This document shows, piece by piece, positions 16,555 through 25,652 of a stretch of DNA of 64,000 nucleotides. The stretch's first letter is position 1. Each line of letters opens with the position of its first letter. Source of the DNA: Pedobacter riviphilus (GTDB lineage Bacteria > Bacteroidota > Bacteroidia > Sphingobacteriales > Sphingobacteriaceae); the NCBI RefSeq assembly GCF_014692875.1, contig NZ_CP061171.1:1674001-1738000 (forward strand), written 5' to 3'. The translations under genes and the position numbers were made by a program. Under the pieces are notes generated by a model, which saw nothing but the letters and a program-made list of their open reading frames with translations, did not search any database and had not been told where the DNA came from.

Positions 16555-16584
16555 TTTGGAAGACTTAAAAGGGAGTTATATTTG
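16555..16584 (+). promoter_or_regulatory. Bacteroidetes-type promoter of the TonB receptor gene
   Basis: TTTG (16555-16558), 18 bases, then TATATTTG (16577-16584). This is the same spacing and -7 sequence as the tRNA promoter at 1707-1736. It would give a leader of about 80 bases before the ATG at 16674. Confidence 0.6.
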
Positions 16585-16673
16585 TTGGGGAAATAGATGA
16601 TGTGATTAAATACATCATTTAATTTAATATCCATTTGATAATAGCAGATCATTAATCATTCAGTATACCATTC

Positions 16674-19139
16674 ATGCAACTCTCCAGATTCATCGTAGTT
16701 CTTTTACTTGTTTTTTTTAGCCTGGCCATTAAGGCTCAAAATGTTACCATTAAAGGTATTCTTATCGATCAGCAGACCAAACAGCCGCTCGAATATGCCA
16801 GTATGGCGCTCTTAAAAAAAGCAGATTCGACAGTAGTTGGAGGTGTATTAACCGGGCCAAACGGATCATTTGAGATCAGTAAGCTGCAGATTGGCCAATA
16901 CGTACTGAAAATAGCTTATATTGGATACAAGAACAGGTTTATTCCTGTAAACATTAACGATACAAGAATGGTTAACCTAGGTTCGGTTACGCTCACACCA
17001 ACGAGCGAGTTGTTAAACCAGGTGAACATTAGCAGTGGAAAGGTTAATGCCTCCAATAAAATCGATAAACAATCTTATCGCGCAGACCAGTTTGAAAGTG
17101 CAAAAGGTGGAACTGCAATTGATGTATTGAAGAACCTGCCTTCTGTCGCGGTTAACGGAGAGGGGCAGATTAGCGTTAGGGGATCGACCGGATTTCTTGT
17201 CCTGGTAAATGGCAAACCAGTACTTACTGATGCACAGACTGTTTTAAGCCAGTTACCTGCCAACAGCCTGGAGAATATAGAACTGATTACCTCTCCCTCT
17301 GCAAAATATGATCCCGATGGAAAGGCGGGTATTATCAATATCGTTACCAAGAAAGGTGCTAACGACGGATTTACCTTGACCGCCAATGCCCAGGCCGGAC
17401 TTCCAAGTACCACCGACTATGACAACAAGGAAAAGCCCAAGCGCTTTGGTGGCGATGTTACGCTGAATTTCAGAAAAGATAAATGGGATATTTCTGTTGG
17501 TGGAAATTACCTTAGAAATGATAATGCGGGCTACCGTGAAGGAGATGTGTACACCAAGAATTTTACCAATAATACCATTACACGTTTTCCTTCTAACGGT
17601 GAGCGGAGTTTTGATAAATATAACTACGCAGGCAGATTATCTGCCATTTATGCTCCAAACAAAAACAACTCCTTTTCTGTTGGCTTTTTCAGTGGGAAGC
17701 GTTACCAGGCGCGATTGGCAGACCTGGTTTACACCAATAGCACGTCAGATCTTTTAACAGGGGTTCCCATTAGATCAACCACTTATTACAACTCTAACCT
17801 GCAAACAAAGGAAGGTACTTTTACACTGGGCAATCTGGATTATACCCATACTTTTGCAGATAAATCCTCATTGACAGCTTCGTTATTATATGAAAATGCT
17901 AATCTTTATGGCAATACCAGGAACAGGAATCTGGGATATCCCAATACAACAGACACGATTCAGTATGTTTTTAATCCCTATAAGAACCCGATTAATGGCT
18001 ACAGGTTTAAGTTAGATTACGCTGTTAATGTTGGTAAAGGGAAATTCGAAAGCGGTTATCAGTTCAGGTATGATACCCAGGATGGACAGTTCGATTATTT
18101 TGTAAGCCCTGCGATTTCGCAGCCGGATGCCAACCGGTTTAGAGGGACTGCCGGCGCAAAGAACCAGATCCATTCGGTTTATTCGCAGTATTCTGGAAAA
18201 GAGGATAAACTGGAATATATTGGAGGACTGCGTTACGAATATGCCACCAGAAGGTTAAATCTTTCTTACGATCCTGCAGTACATAAGCTTAACCTTTCCA
18301 ATCTTTTTCCTTCTTTAAACCTGCTTTATAATATTAACGACGGATTGAAACTAAAGGCTGGCTATTCCAGAAGAATTCAGCGTACCAATAACTATGAGCT
18401 TAACCCTATACCCGAACGAGAACACTCAGAAACATTAGAACAGGGCGATCCAGACCTAAAGCCGTCTTTTATCGATCTTGTAGAACTCGGACTGACCAGA
18501 AACTTTAAAAAAGGATCTTTTTTTTCAACCCTCTACTATCAGAACATCAAAAATCCTATACAGCGCGTAAATAGTGTTTATGCCGATACGATCCTGAACA
18601 GGGTATTTACGAATGCAGAAAAAGCACGTTCCTTTGGCCTTGAGCTGGGAGCCAATCTACAGCCAGTTAAATGGTGGTCTCTATACCTGGGAGGCAACGT
18701 TTATAATTATAAGGTATCTGGAGATTTAAATGTACTGGGTAGCAGTTCGGTAATAAATAATGCTAACTGGGTATTTTCTATAAACGCCAATACCAGTTTC
18801 AAACTGAGCAAAACCTGGAGTGTGCAGGGAAATGTGAATTATTTATCGAAGCGGCCAACTGCACAGGGCGAAGATTCGAAGTTTCTGGTTCCGAATACCG
18901 CTGTTAAGAAAACATTTATGGATGGACGTTTTTCTGCAACGCTGCAATGGCAGAACATGGATCTTGGCATGAACCAATCGAACAGGCAAAGGATAACAAC
19001 ATTCGGAAAAGACTTTTATACTACCACCAACTATATTTATGAAACCGATGTTTTTTTACTGAATTTCAGCTTTAACCTAAATAAGCTTACCGGTAAAGCT
19101 AAACTTCCTACCAGTGAATTTGGTGATAAAGAATTTTAA
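16674..19139 (+). CDS. Outer membrane beta-barrel (TonB-dependent receptor-like) protein
   Basis: An 821-residue outer-membrane protein: signal peptide (1-21, ending IKAQ), CarboxypepD_reg-like domain (about 24-105, VTIKGILIDQQTKQPLEYAS), plug-like domain (about 130-225, GGTAIDVLKNLPSVAVNGEG, RGSTGFLVLVNGKPVL, ITSPSAKYDPDGKAGIINIV) and a large OMP_b-brl_3-type barrel to the C-terminus. Proteins of this group lack a SusD partner and are often tied to peptides, metals or siderophores. The substrate is unknown here. It is a single gene with its own promoter; no SusD or TonB gene follows. Confidence 0.93.
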   Translation: MQLSRFIVVLLLVFFSLAIKAQNVTIKGILIDQQTKQPLEYASMALLKKADSTVVGGVLTGPNGSFEISKLQIGQYVLKIAYIGYKNRFIPVNINDTRMVNLGSVTLTPTSELLNQVNISSGKVNASNKIDKQSYRADQFESAKGGTAIDVLKNLPSVAVNGEGQISVRGSTGFLVLVNGKPVLTDAQTVLSQLPANSLENIELITSPSAKYDPDGKAGIINIVTKKGANDGFTLTANAQAGLPSTTDYDNKEKPKRFGGDVTLNFRKDKWDISVGGNYLRNDNAGYREGDVYTKNFTNNTITRFPSNGERSFDKYNYAGRLSAIYAPNKNNSFSVGFFSGKRYQARLADLVYTNSTSDLLTGVPIRSTTYYNSNLQTKEGTFTLGNLDYTHTFADKSSLTASLLYENANLYGNTRNRNLGYPNTTDTIQYVFNPYKNPINGYRFKLDYAVNVGKGKFESGYQFRYDTQDGQFDYFVSPAISQPDANRFRGTAGAKNQIHSVYSQYSGKEDKLEYIGGLRYEYATRRLNLSYDPAVHKLNLSNLFPSLNLLYNINDGLKLKAGYSRRIQRTNNYELNPIPEREHSETLEQGDPDLKPSFIDLVELGLTRNFKKGSFFSTLYYQNIKNPIQRVNSVYADTILNRVFTNAEKARSFGLELGANLQPVKWWSLYLGGNVYNYKVSGDLNVLGSSSVINNANWVFSINANTSFKLSKTWSVQGNVNYLSKRPTAQGEDSKFLVPNTAVKKTFMDGRFSATLQWQNMDLGMNQSNRQRITTFGKDFYTTTNYIYETDVFLLNFSFNLNKLTGKAKLPTSEFGDKEF

Positions 19140-19791
19140 GCTCTTGATAGGTGGGTATTTTTGGTATTATTATTAATAATATGGACTTGCTAAATGGTAA
19201 TGAGAAGTGAATTCAAGGTGTAAACCGGGTTATATCTGTATTGTTATAATCTTTTTTTTGCCTTGCAGAAACTGTGTGTTTAGCCCTGGGCGAAGCGACA
19301 TCCCTGAAGCGTAGTGAAGGATATAGCAGAGAACGGGAACAGACTTAAATTTTGCTAAGCCAGTACGCTCCAAAAAATGCTTAACATATAGTTTTTGGGA
19401 AAGCAAATGTAACATGCTTCGGTTTAGGCAGTCCTTCTTTCCGCTTTTATCTTTTTGTGAATGTTATTGCTCGGTTGTTTATCTGCGCAACAAAAAGGAT
19501 AGCCGCAACAATAAGGTTTATTTGGCAGCAGGCAGTACCAAAAAATAGATGAACCCCTGATTTGACCCTGCATGCCATTTTAGTTCCAATATTTTATAAA
19601 AACCGGTGAGGGAGAACGTTCTCGATCAATAGTATGTTTCTATGATGATGTGCCATGATCTACGGTGATAATTGTTAAAAATTGTTAAAATATTTTGAAA
19701 AAAATACAACTTTTTTTTGTTTTGGGGCCTAATCAGATAACAAGATCAGAAAGCATTTTTTAGAGCAATTATTAATATTTTGGTTTAGATT
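19140..19791. other. 650-bp gene-free region with a probable interspersed repeat
   Basis: No gene is supported on either strand. The part around 19280-19345 (AGCCCTGGGCGAAGCGACAT, then GGATATAGCAGAGAACGG) has the look of an intergenic repeat common in Bacteroidota genomes. A 12-bp palindrome GAGAACGTTCTC lies at 19612-19623. The rest is AT-rich. Confidence 0.45.
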
Positions 19792-20646
19792 ATGTCAGTA
19801 CAATTACTACCCAAACCCTTGCGAAAAGGTTTATTTCGCACATTTTTATTATTAACTTTTTTTGCTGCAACGAAACCCCTTCATGCGCAAAATCATGATG
19901 CCCCGAAAGAGACATCGGGATTTACGGCCAAGCTGGTCAACATCGAATCGGCTGTTAACGAGCCGTTCCGTTTTTCAGCTTCGCTGCACAATGGAACAGC
20001 TACTCAACAAGTTTATGAACTCAAGTCTGAATTGCCTATAGGGTGGCAGATTAGCTACCGTGTAGATGGCAGTCAGGTTACTTCTGTTAACTTAGCAAGT
20101 GGCCAAACGCGTGAAATAGCCATCGAAATTACTGCATCAGGTAACGCTGCTGTTAGGAAATACATTATTCCTATCAAAGCCGTATCATCTTCGCTGACAT
20201 TGCCGTTGCAACTGGAAGCTGTTGTTAAGGGATCTTATGGTGCCAGCCTTAGTACGCCGAGCGGAAGGTTGAGTGAAGAGCTTACGGCCGGTTCTCATAA
20301 AGATATTGAGCTTGAATTGCATAATACAGGCACCTTGCCATTATCCTCGCTGAGTATTTCTTCTCAACTGCCAACCGGATGGGAAGCAACTTTTTCGCCA
20401 AGCCAAATTGAAAGGTTGGATGGCGGGAAGAAAGTAAGCATTAAAGCGACGCTAAAAGTGCCAGATAAAACAATTGCAGGAGATTATAGTGCCACTTTTA
20501 CGCTTGGAGGTAACAACACCAACGCTCAGGCAGCCTTTAGAATCTTCGTTAAAACCTCTGTACTTTCTGGCTGGATTGGTATACTCATTATCGCCTTGGC
20601 AATTTCAGTAGTATATGTGCTCATCCGTAAATACGGTCGTAGGTAA
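19792..20646 (+). CDS. NEW3-domain exported protein of an ABC transporter operon
   Basis: This 284-residue protein has a signal peptide (to about LHAQ at 31-33), two Ig-like NEW3 domains (about 45-145 and 150-250, with SELPIGWQISYRVDG and SQLPTGWEATFSPSQI, the repeated P-x-GW-x pattern), a single C-terminal transmembrane helix (about 258-276) and a basic end RKYGRR. The fold sits outside the inner membrane, anchored at its C-terminus. It precedes an ABC ATPase and permease by 38 bases. The three form an operon in which this protein is probably an extracytoplasmic partner of the permease (inference). No substrate can be assigned. Confidence 0.85.
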   Translation: MSVQLLPKPLRKGLFRTFLLLTFFAATKPLHAQNHDAPKETSGFTAKLVNIESAVNEPFRFSASLHNGTATQQVYELKSELPIGWQISYRVDGSQVTSVNLASGQTREIAIEITASGNAAVRKYIIPIKAVSSSLTLPLQLEAVVKGSYGASLSTPSGRLSEELTAGSHKDIELELHNTGTLPLSSLSISSQLPTGWEATFSPSQIERLDGGKKVSIKATLKVPDKTIAGDYSATFTLGGNNTNAQAAFRIFVKTSVLSGWIGILIIALAISVVYVLIRKYGRR

Positions 20647-20684
20647 CCATTTTTTAAGAAACCTTAAAATCTTCAACCAAAAAG

Positions 20685-21656
20685 ATGGAACCTATCATAG
20701 ATTTAAAGAACCTATGCAAAAGTTATGGTTCGCATGTTGCCGTTGATAAGCTTAACCTAAAGATTTCCCAAGGCGAAATATTTGGGTTACTGGGGCCGAA
20801 CGGTGCAGGTAAAACAACCAGTATACTCATGATGCTCGGCCTAACTGAGCCCGATAGTGGCTCGGCCATTGTTTGTGGCCATGATGCCACAAGAGATCCG
20901 ATTGAAGTAAAACGAAAGGTGGGTTATATGCCCGATAACCTGGGCTTTTATCCGCAGTTAACTGGTCTTGAAAACCTGATATATATGGCAAGGCTTAATG
21001 GCTTGGCCGAAAAAAGCATCGTCGAAAACGCCCGTAGGGTAATGGAATTGGTAGGGTTGAAGGCCGCTTCAGATAAGCCTGCCTCTAATTATTCACGGGG
21101 TATGAGGCAAAGGCTGGGGCTGGCTGAAGTGCTCATCAAAAAACCGAAACTGATTATCCTTGACGAGCCTACTTTAGGACTAGACCCGAACGGTGTAAAG
21201 GAGTTTCTTGAACTTATCAAATCGTTGCAACAGGAGCAGGGCTTAACTGTACTGCTTTCATCACACCACCTTCACCATGTTCAGCAAGTGTGTGATAGGG
21301 TAGGTATATTCGTGGATGGAAAGTTGCTTGCTACTGGAGATCTGCCTACACTCTCCTCTGAGCTCTTCGGAAGCACGGGTGTAGAAACCAATATTCGGCT
21401 CACCAAAGTACCAACAGCTATTGATGTAATAAAGGATAAATTTAGTACTTATCCAGAATTTAATAGCCTTAATAGTAGCGGTGCGAACCTGCAATTTAAT
21501 ACCACTCAGAATATTATCCCAAAACTCATTCGCGGGCTTATTGAATTGGGAGCAGATATTGAAGCTGTAAGCCAAAAACAATACGGACTAGATGAGATTT
21601 ATGAAAAATATTTCGAAAAAAACACAAATTTAATCCCAGAGCATGAAAGCGCTTAG
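20685..21656 (+). CDS. ABC transporter ATP-binding protein
   Basis: A 323-residue ABC ATPase of the ABC-2/drug-exporter type. Walker A GPNGAGKT is near residue 39, the signature NYSRGMRQRLGLAE near 138, Walker B LIILDEPTLGLDP near 158 and the H-loop LLSSHHLHHV near 192, followed by a C-terminal extension of about 100 residues with a DUF4162-like pattern. All catalytic motifs are intact. It overlaps the permease gene by 14 bases, so the two are translated together. Confidence 0.95.
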   Translation: MEPIIDLKNLCKSYGSHVAVDKLNLKISQGEIFGLLGPNGAGKTTSILMMLGLTEPDSGSAIVCGHDATRDPIEVKRKVGYMPDNLGFYPQLTGLENLIYMARLNGLAEKSIVENARRVMELVGLKAASDKPASNYSRGMRQRLGLAEVLIKKPKLIILDEPTLGLDPNGVKEFLELIKSLQQEQGLTVLLSSHHLHHVQQVCDRVGIFVDGKLLATGDLPTLSSELFGSTGVETNIRLTKVPTAIDVIKDKFSTYPEFNSLNSSGANLQFNTTQNIIPKLIRGLIELGADIEAVSQKQYGLDEIYEKYFEKNTNLIPEHESA

Positions 21657-22656
21657 CGAAAGCCATTTTTGGGCAACAAACAAAAATAATTCAAAGGAAA
21701 CTTACCAGCTTAGTCCTTTTAAGGTGATGGTGAGAAAAGAGGTGTCGGACCACGTGCGTAGCTGGCGTTTTATCCTGCTGCTTGCGCTGGTGGTGCTTAC
21801 ATTTTTCGCTTCATTGTACATTTCCATGTCTAACATCCGGGCAGCCTTTACCAATGTCAATGACCCCGATCATGCATTTTTTTACCTTAAGTTGCTTAGT
21901 GCTACAGACGGATCTATGCCACCTTTTCATATCCTGATGAGTTTTTTAGCACCATTGCTTGGTATCACTATGGGCTTCGATGCGATTAATTCTGAACAGA
22001 ACAGCGGCTCATTGACGAGATTGTTGGCCCAACCTATATACCGCGACAATATCCTGTTAGCTAAATTCTACAGCGCAATGCTGATTATCGCGACGCTATT
22101 TATTTCCCTTACATTGCTGATGATCGGCGGGGGACTGTTCCTTACCGGGGTAAGGATTGAGCCTCAGGAACTCTTGAGAATTCTTGGCTTTGCGGTACTC
22201 ACCATGGTTTATGTTGGTTTTTATTTAAGCCTGTCTATCATGCTTTCTGTCGCCTTTCGGCATGCGGCTACCTCAGCCTTAACTGCCCTGGGAATCTGGC
22301 TGTTTTTTACGGTGTTTTATCCGATTGTAGTTAATCTGGCTATTAGGGCCTTTTTACCAGATGCTGCTTATCTAACTCAAAGTGAAACTATGGCTTATAA
22401 TGAATTGATTATGAATGTTATGCGTGTTGCCCCTGGGCAGTTATACAGTGATGGCGCAACTACCATGCTTATGCCATCTATCAGAAGTTTAGGGCCAATG
22501 AGTATGGAGCAGCTTTCCGGTGCCATTCCATCGCCACTTCCGTTACGGGAGAGCCTGATGATTGTGTGGCCACAACTTACCGGGCTTCTGGCAGGTAGTA
22601 TCGCCTTTTTTGCACTGTCTTATTATCTTTTTATGCGCAGGGAAATCAGAAGTTAA
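21643..22656 (+). CDS. ABC transporter permease (ABC-2 type)
   Basis: A 337-residue membrane protein with a cytoplasmic N-terminus (KVMVRKEVSDHVRSWRFILL), a first membrane helix, a periplasmic loop and five further helices. The segment LLGITMGFDAINSEQNSGSLTRLLAQPIYRDNILLAKF is typical of the NosY/ABC-2 family. It starts inside the ATPase gene. With the ATPase and the NEW3 protein it should form one transporter, probably an exporter or envelope-maintenance system (family knowledge; substrate unknown). Confidence 0.93.
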   Translation: MKALSESHFWATNKNNSKETYQLSPFKVMVRKEVSDHVRSWRFILLLALVVLTFFASLYISMSNIRAAFTNVNDPDHAFFYLKLLSATDGSMPPFHILMSFLAPLLGITMGFDAINSEQNSGSLTRLLAQPIYRDNILLAKFYSAMLIIATLFISLTLLMIGGGLFLTGVRIEPQELLRILGFAVLTMVYVGFYLSLSIMLSVAFRHAATSALTALGIWLFFTVFYPIVVNLAIRAFLPDAAYLTQSETMAYNELIMNVMRVAPGQLYSDGATTMLMPSIRSLGPMSMEQLSGAIPSPLPLRESLMIVWPQLTGLLAGSIAFFALSYYLFMRREIRS

Positions 22657-22758
22657 TATGAGGGGATGAATCAGTCTGTATTTTTGCTTAATTCCTAATT
22701 ACAGATCGCATATATAGTTGCCTAAAACTATATAAACCAGCTTAATGTGTTGCTTAGG

Positions 22759-23391
22759 TTATTTAATTTTGCAAACAAGCACCAGATCGGTGATGATTAA
22801 ACCATCCTTATCTGGAGAACTATAGCGTTTTAAAATGAGGGTTTCAAAGTTATTCTCCCTGAGTGCAGTAGATAAGTAATCTTCCTTATGGTAATTTACA
22901 TATACTTGGTCGCCTGTACTGGATATTTGATACCTTGATTTATTATTTTCGTCTTCCTCCATGGTGCTCAGATAAAAAACACCATTTGGTTTTAACAATT
23001 TCGAAACATTTGCAATTAGATTAATGGCTTCTTGCGGGGTTAAATAGGGCAGACAAAAGCCGCAGGTAATCCCGTTAAATTTCGTTCTTATGGTGTCAAT
23101 CTCTCGGCAGTCCATAAGTTGGAATTGAGCTTTAGGATTGTTGATCTTGGCAAGTTTGAGCATTTTTGATGACAGATCGATCCCCAAAATTCGGTAATCA
23201 GGTTTCTTATCCAACAGGAATTTGGTGATGTTTCCAGGGCCGCAGGCAATATCCAAAATACTGGCATTGTTTGCCGATATATTATCGAAAAAGACTTTGA
23301 ATGCTTCGGTATATAAGCTAACATCCATAAATTTTTCCTGGTATATTTTTGCTGATTTGTTAAATGCTTCAGCAGCTTTTAATATTTTCAT
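22759..23391 (-). CDS. Class I SAM-dependent methyltransferase
   Basis: A 210-residue Rossmann methyltransferase. Motif I is ILDIACGPGNITKFLL (about 42-57), motif II GIDLSSKMLKLAK, then FQLMDCREI and the motif IV-like GITCGFCLPYLT. The C-terminus has a beta-strand pair (ISSTGDQVYVNYH and LILKRYSS). The acceptor is unknown. The gene lies 50 bases downstream of a Crp-type regulator on the same strand and may be co-transcribed with it. Confidence 0.88.
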   Translation of the reverse strand: MKILKAAEAFNKSAKIYQEKFMDVSLYTEAFKVFFDNISANNASILDIACGPGNITKFLLDKKPDYRILGIDLSSKMLKLAKINNPKAQFQLMDCREIDTIRTKFNGITCGFCLPYLTPQEAINLIANVSKLLKPNGVFYLSTMEEDENNKSRYQISSTGDQVYVNYHKEDYLSTALRENNFETLILKRYSSPDKDGLIITDLVLVCKIK

Positions 23392-23441
23392 CCCTTCATC
23401 AGATTGTAAATAATAGAATTAAAAATGGCGTATATCCGTTG

Positions 23442-24062
23442 TTATATTTTTTTGTTTTCGCTTGATCGGATCCTGCTCAGCGTTTCCAGCCGTAAGCCAA
23501 GGAACGAAGCAATATATCGGAGCGGTACACGGTTAATCATCCAGGGAAACGCCTGAAGCAGATGTTTATAGCGGCCAGTAGCAGATGGAATCTGGCAGAT
23601 AAAACCCCTGTCATATGCTGCTCTGTAATAAAGCTCCATAATCTTTCTCCCAATGATGTTCGCTTCTGCAAAATTTTCATAAAGCATAGTCGAGAGTTCA
23701 TGAGGTATGGCAATCAAATCTACATCCTCTATTGCCTGGAGGTATTCGTCTGATTCTGCTGCAGTCCAAAGATTGCGGATGGTTCCTACTATTTCATATT
23801 CCTGGCATATCCATGAAGTAATCTCGGTTCCCGAGTCCTTGTAAAATCCCCTTACTACTCCTTTTAAAATCAGGTAAAGATATCTATTGCGGTCTATTGG
23901 GGAAATAATATATCTGTTTTTACGGAAACTCACCGGAAAGGTGAGGGCATCGATAAGTGCCTCCATTTCTGTTGTTAGCGGGTGAAAGGTATTGTATAGG
24001 GCAATAAGTGGAGAAACGCCGTTATAAGAGTCCCATTTGCTGTTTTCTTGTGCTCCGGCCAT
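23442..24062 (-). CDS. Crp/Fnr family transcriptional regulator
   Basis: A 206-residue paralogue of the regulator at 3966. The N-terminal barrel covers about 25-125 (TFPVSFRKNRYIISPIDRNRYLYLILKGVVRGFYKDSGTEI) and the winged helix is C-terminal (LRYIASFLGLRLETLSRIRS). The cyclic-nucleotide phosphate cassette is not evident. A target is not indicated, though the methyltransferase just downstream shares its strand. Confidence 0.9.
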   Translation of the reverse strand: MAGAQENSKWDSYNGVSPLIALYNTFHPLTTEMEALIDALTFPVSFRKNRYIISPIDRNRYLYLILKGVVRGFYKDSGTEITSWICQEYEIVGTIRNLWTAAESDEYLQAIEDVDLIAIPHELSTMLYENFAEANIIGRKIMELYYRAAYDRGFICQIPSATGRYKHLLQAFPWMINRVPLRYIASFLGLRLETLSRIRSSENKKI

Positions 24063-24273
24063 GATATAGTAGTTTAGCTTTTTCAGATAGCATAATAAAA
24101 GTAATTAAAAGACCAAACTTTTCAAATTTTCGCGTTTAAGATTAGCCTGTTAAGCTGATCATTTTGCTGGCACCTGTACCTTTTTATTTACTGTTTTTAA
24201 AAGGTTGATTGCAAAAAAAAATATCCTGTTTTGAACCTCTTGTTTGGTCTGCAATTAGACCATGTATTGCAAT

Positions 24274-24831
24274 TTAACACTTATTACGTTCAAAATAGAT
24301 GATATTATTATCGAAGTTGCCCTGGTAAGGATTCCCTTTTGCTCGAAAACCATTGGCTACAAGAAAACGCTGACTGCTGGGGGTAGCTGTTGTAGAAAAT
24401 ACAATACCATGGTGATAACTGATTTTTTTGAGTAACATTCTCTTTAATGTGCTGCTGATTCCCTTTTTACGGACCGATTCGCGGGTGAAGGAATAACCAA
24501 TCTCTAAAAACGGTTTATCTATGTTCGTAATAATTCCAGCTTTTTTATACACTTCTTGCAGGTAAGAAATAGTAGGCCTTTTAATAGCCGAAATGCCAAC
24601 CAGCTTTTTGCCATTGTAGCAGAATGCAAGAAACGCTGCATTGAAAATCTTTAAGGGCAGATCAACAGGCGAAACTTTATTTCCCTTTCTCAATAGTAAA
24701 TAAAAGTGATGGAGCTGGATCATCGAACAATCGCATGGCCTTTTGATTTCAAAGTAGCAATTGCCGAGAAAATTCGGTTGATCATTATAATCCTGATAAA
24801 ATACCAGGCCGGTAGATATATTGTGGTTCAT
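24274..24831 (-). CDS. GNAT-like acetyltransferase (putative)
   Basis: This 185-residue protein shows a GNAT-like core late in the sequence: KKLVGISAIKRP (strand beta-4 type), then LEIGYSFTRESVRKKGISSTLKRMLLKKI, where R-x-K-G-I-x-S fills the acetyl-CoA pyrophosphate loop (usually R/Q-x-x-G-x-A), and a final ATPSSQRFLVANGFRAKG typical of a C-terminal GNAT helix. The first 70 residues are Cys- and aromatic-rich (GNCYFEIKRPCDCSMIQLHHFY) and not recognised. The substrate is unknown. Confidence 0.65.
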   Translation of the reverse strand: MNHNISTGLVFYQDYNDQPNFLGNCYFEIKRPCDCSMIQLHHFYLLLRKGNKVSPVDLPLKIFNAAFLAFCYNGKKLVGISAIKRPTISYLQEVYKKAGIITNIDKPFLEIGYSFTRESVRKKGISSTLKRMLLKKISYHHGIVFSTTATPSSQRFLVANGFRAKGNPYQGNFDNNIIYFERNKC

Positions 24832-24878
24832 CAGAATAAATTTAGGTGAGGGTTGAATTTGCCTGTTTTTGCGGCAAC

Positions 24879-25148
24879 TTATTTGTGTTTAGCACTTAAC
24901 GATGTCCGCAAAGGACCTGATAAGGCAAGCATTTCGCATACTTTATCATTCCAGTCTATCAACGCATCTTCGGGCGAAGTTCCAAGACCTGAAACATCGT
25001 GTTCCTCTTCAAAGGATAATACCGCGTAAAAGCAATCGCCATCCTGATATACGGATGGTCTAAACTGCATCACAAAAGTGGGTAACCTGTACTTCTTATA
25101 ATCAAAATCCACAAGTTTTCCCGGGATCGTTCGGGCCTGCTGTTTCAT
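24879..25148 (-). CDS. Hypothetical protein, 89 residues
   Basis: Small cytoplasmic protein of no recognised family. The ATG at 25148 is preferred; an upstream ATG at 25223 would add 25 low-complexity residues. The middle (FRPSVYQDGDCFYAVLSFEEEHDVSGLGTSPEDALIDW) faintly resembles HicB-type partial RNase H folds, in which a strand pair is followed by G-x-G-x-T/S-x-E-E/D-A. No HicA toxin adjoins, so an antitoxin role is not claimed. Confidence 0.55.
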   Translation of the reverse strand: MKQQARTIPGKLVDFDYKKYRLPTFVMQFRPSVYQDGDCFYAVLSFEEEHDVSGLGTSPEDALIDWNDKVCEMLALSGPLRTSLSAKHK

Positions 25149-25456
25149 GGCTTGCTGTTTTATTGAAACGTTGTTGTTTAACTTTTTTCTTACGATAAAC
25201 AAACGTACCTGTAAAATAGCCAATCAATGTTTCCTTAAGGTTAGCAGGTTATTGTTTGTTTGTTAAGTATTTGGTGGGCTGTGTTTGGCGAAAATAACAG
25301 GTTATATATTTCTGATAGGGTAGGTCATGTTGTATTACCATAACATGTTGAGCAGGAAAATAAAGGTGATAGATGTTTTGACCAATAAAAATAAAATTTT
25401 CTTCCGTTAATCTTTTTGGCATAGATATAGTCAAATCAATCTATACAGTACTGGCA

Positions 25457-25597
25457 ATGAAAGTTGAAAAGAAAACTTTAAACACATCAGATAAAACCGA
25501 GAATGAGGTGGATGAAAGCGTCTTCCCTAAAGGAATGATATTTTTTATCCTTGGGCTAAGTGTGCTATTCATAATTTTGATCTTGTTTAAAGTTTAA
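25457..25597 (+). CDS. Small single-pass membrane protein, 46 residues
   Basis: It begins MKVEKKTLNTSDKTENEVDE, a charged cytoplasmic stretch, followed by SVFPKGMIFF and a 20-residue hydrophobic helix ending LFKV. The P-K-G just before a single helix recalls cytochrome c oxidase subunit 2A proteins, but no oxidase gene is nearby, so the name is not assigned. It lies alone between minus-strand genes. Confidence 0.5.
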   Translation: MKVEKKTLNTSDKTENEVDESVFPKGMIFFILGLSVLFIILILFKV

Positions 25598-25652
25598 CAA
25601 GCTAAAATGTTTCTTGAGTATTTAGATGCCCGCTTTATTCTGGCTACGGTGT

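Noticed and set aside
24879..25223. HicB antitoxin
   Set aside because: Only a faint strand pattern matches, and no HicA gene is adjacent.
25249..25434. 61-codon minus-strand frame
   Set aside because: No domain or leader features; it occupies the promoter gap of the neighbouring small genes.
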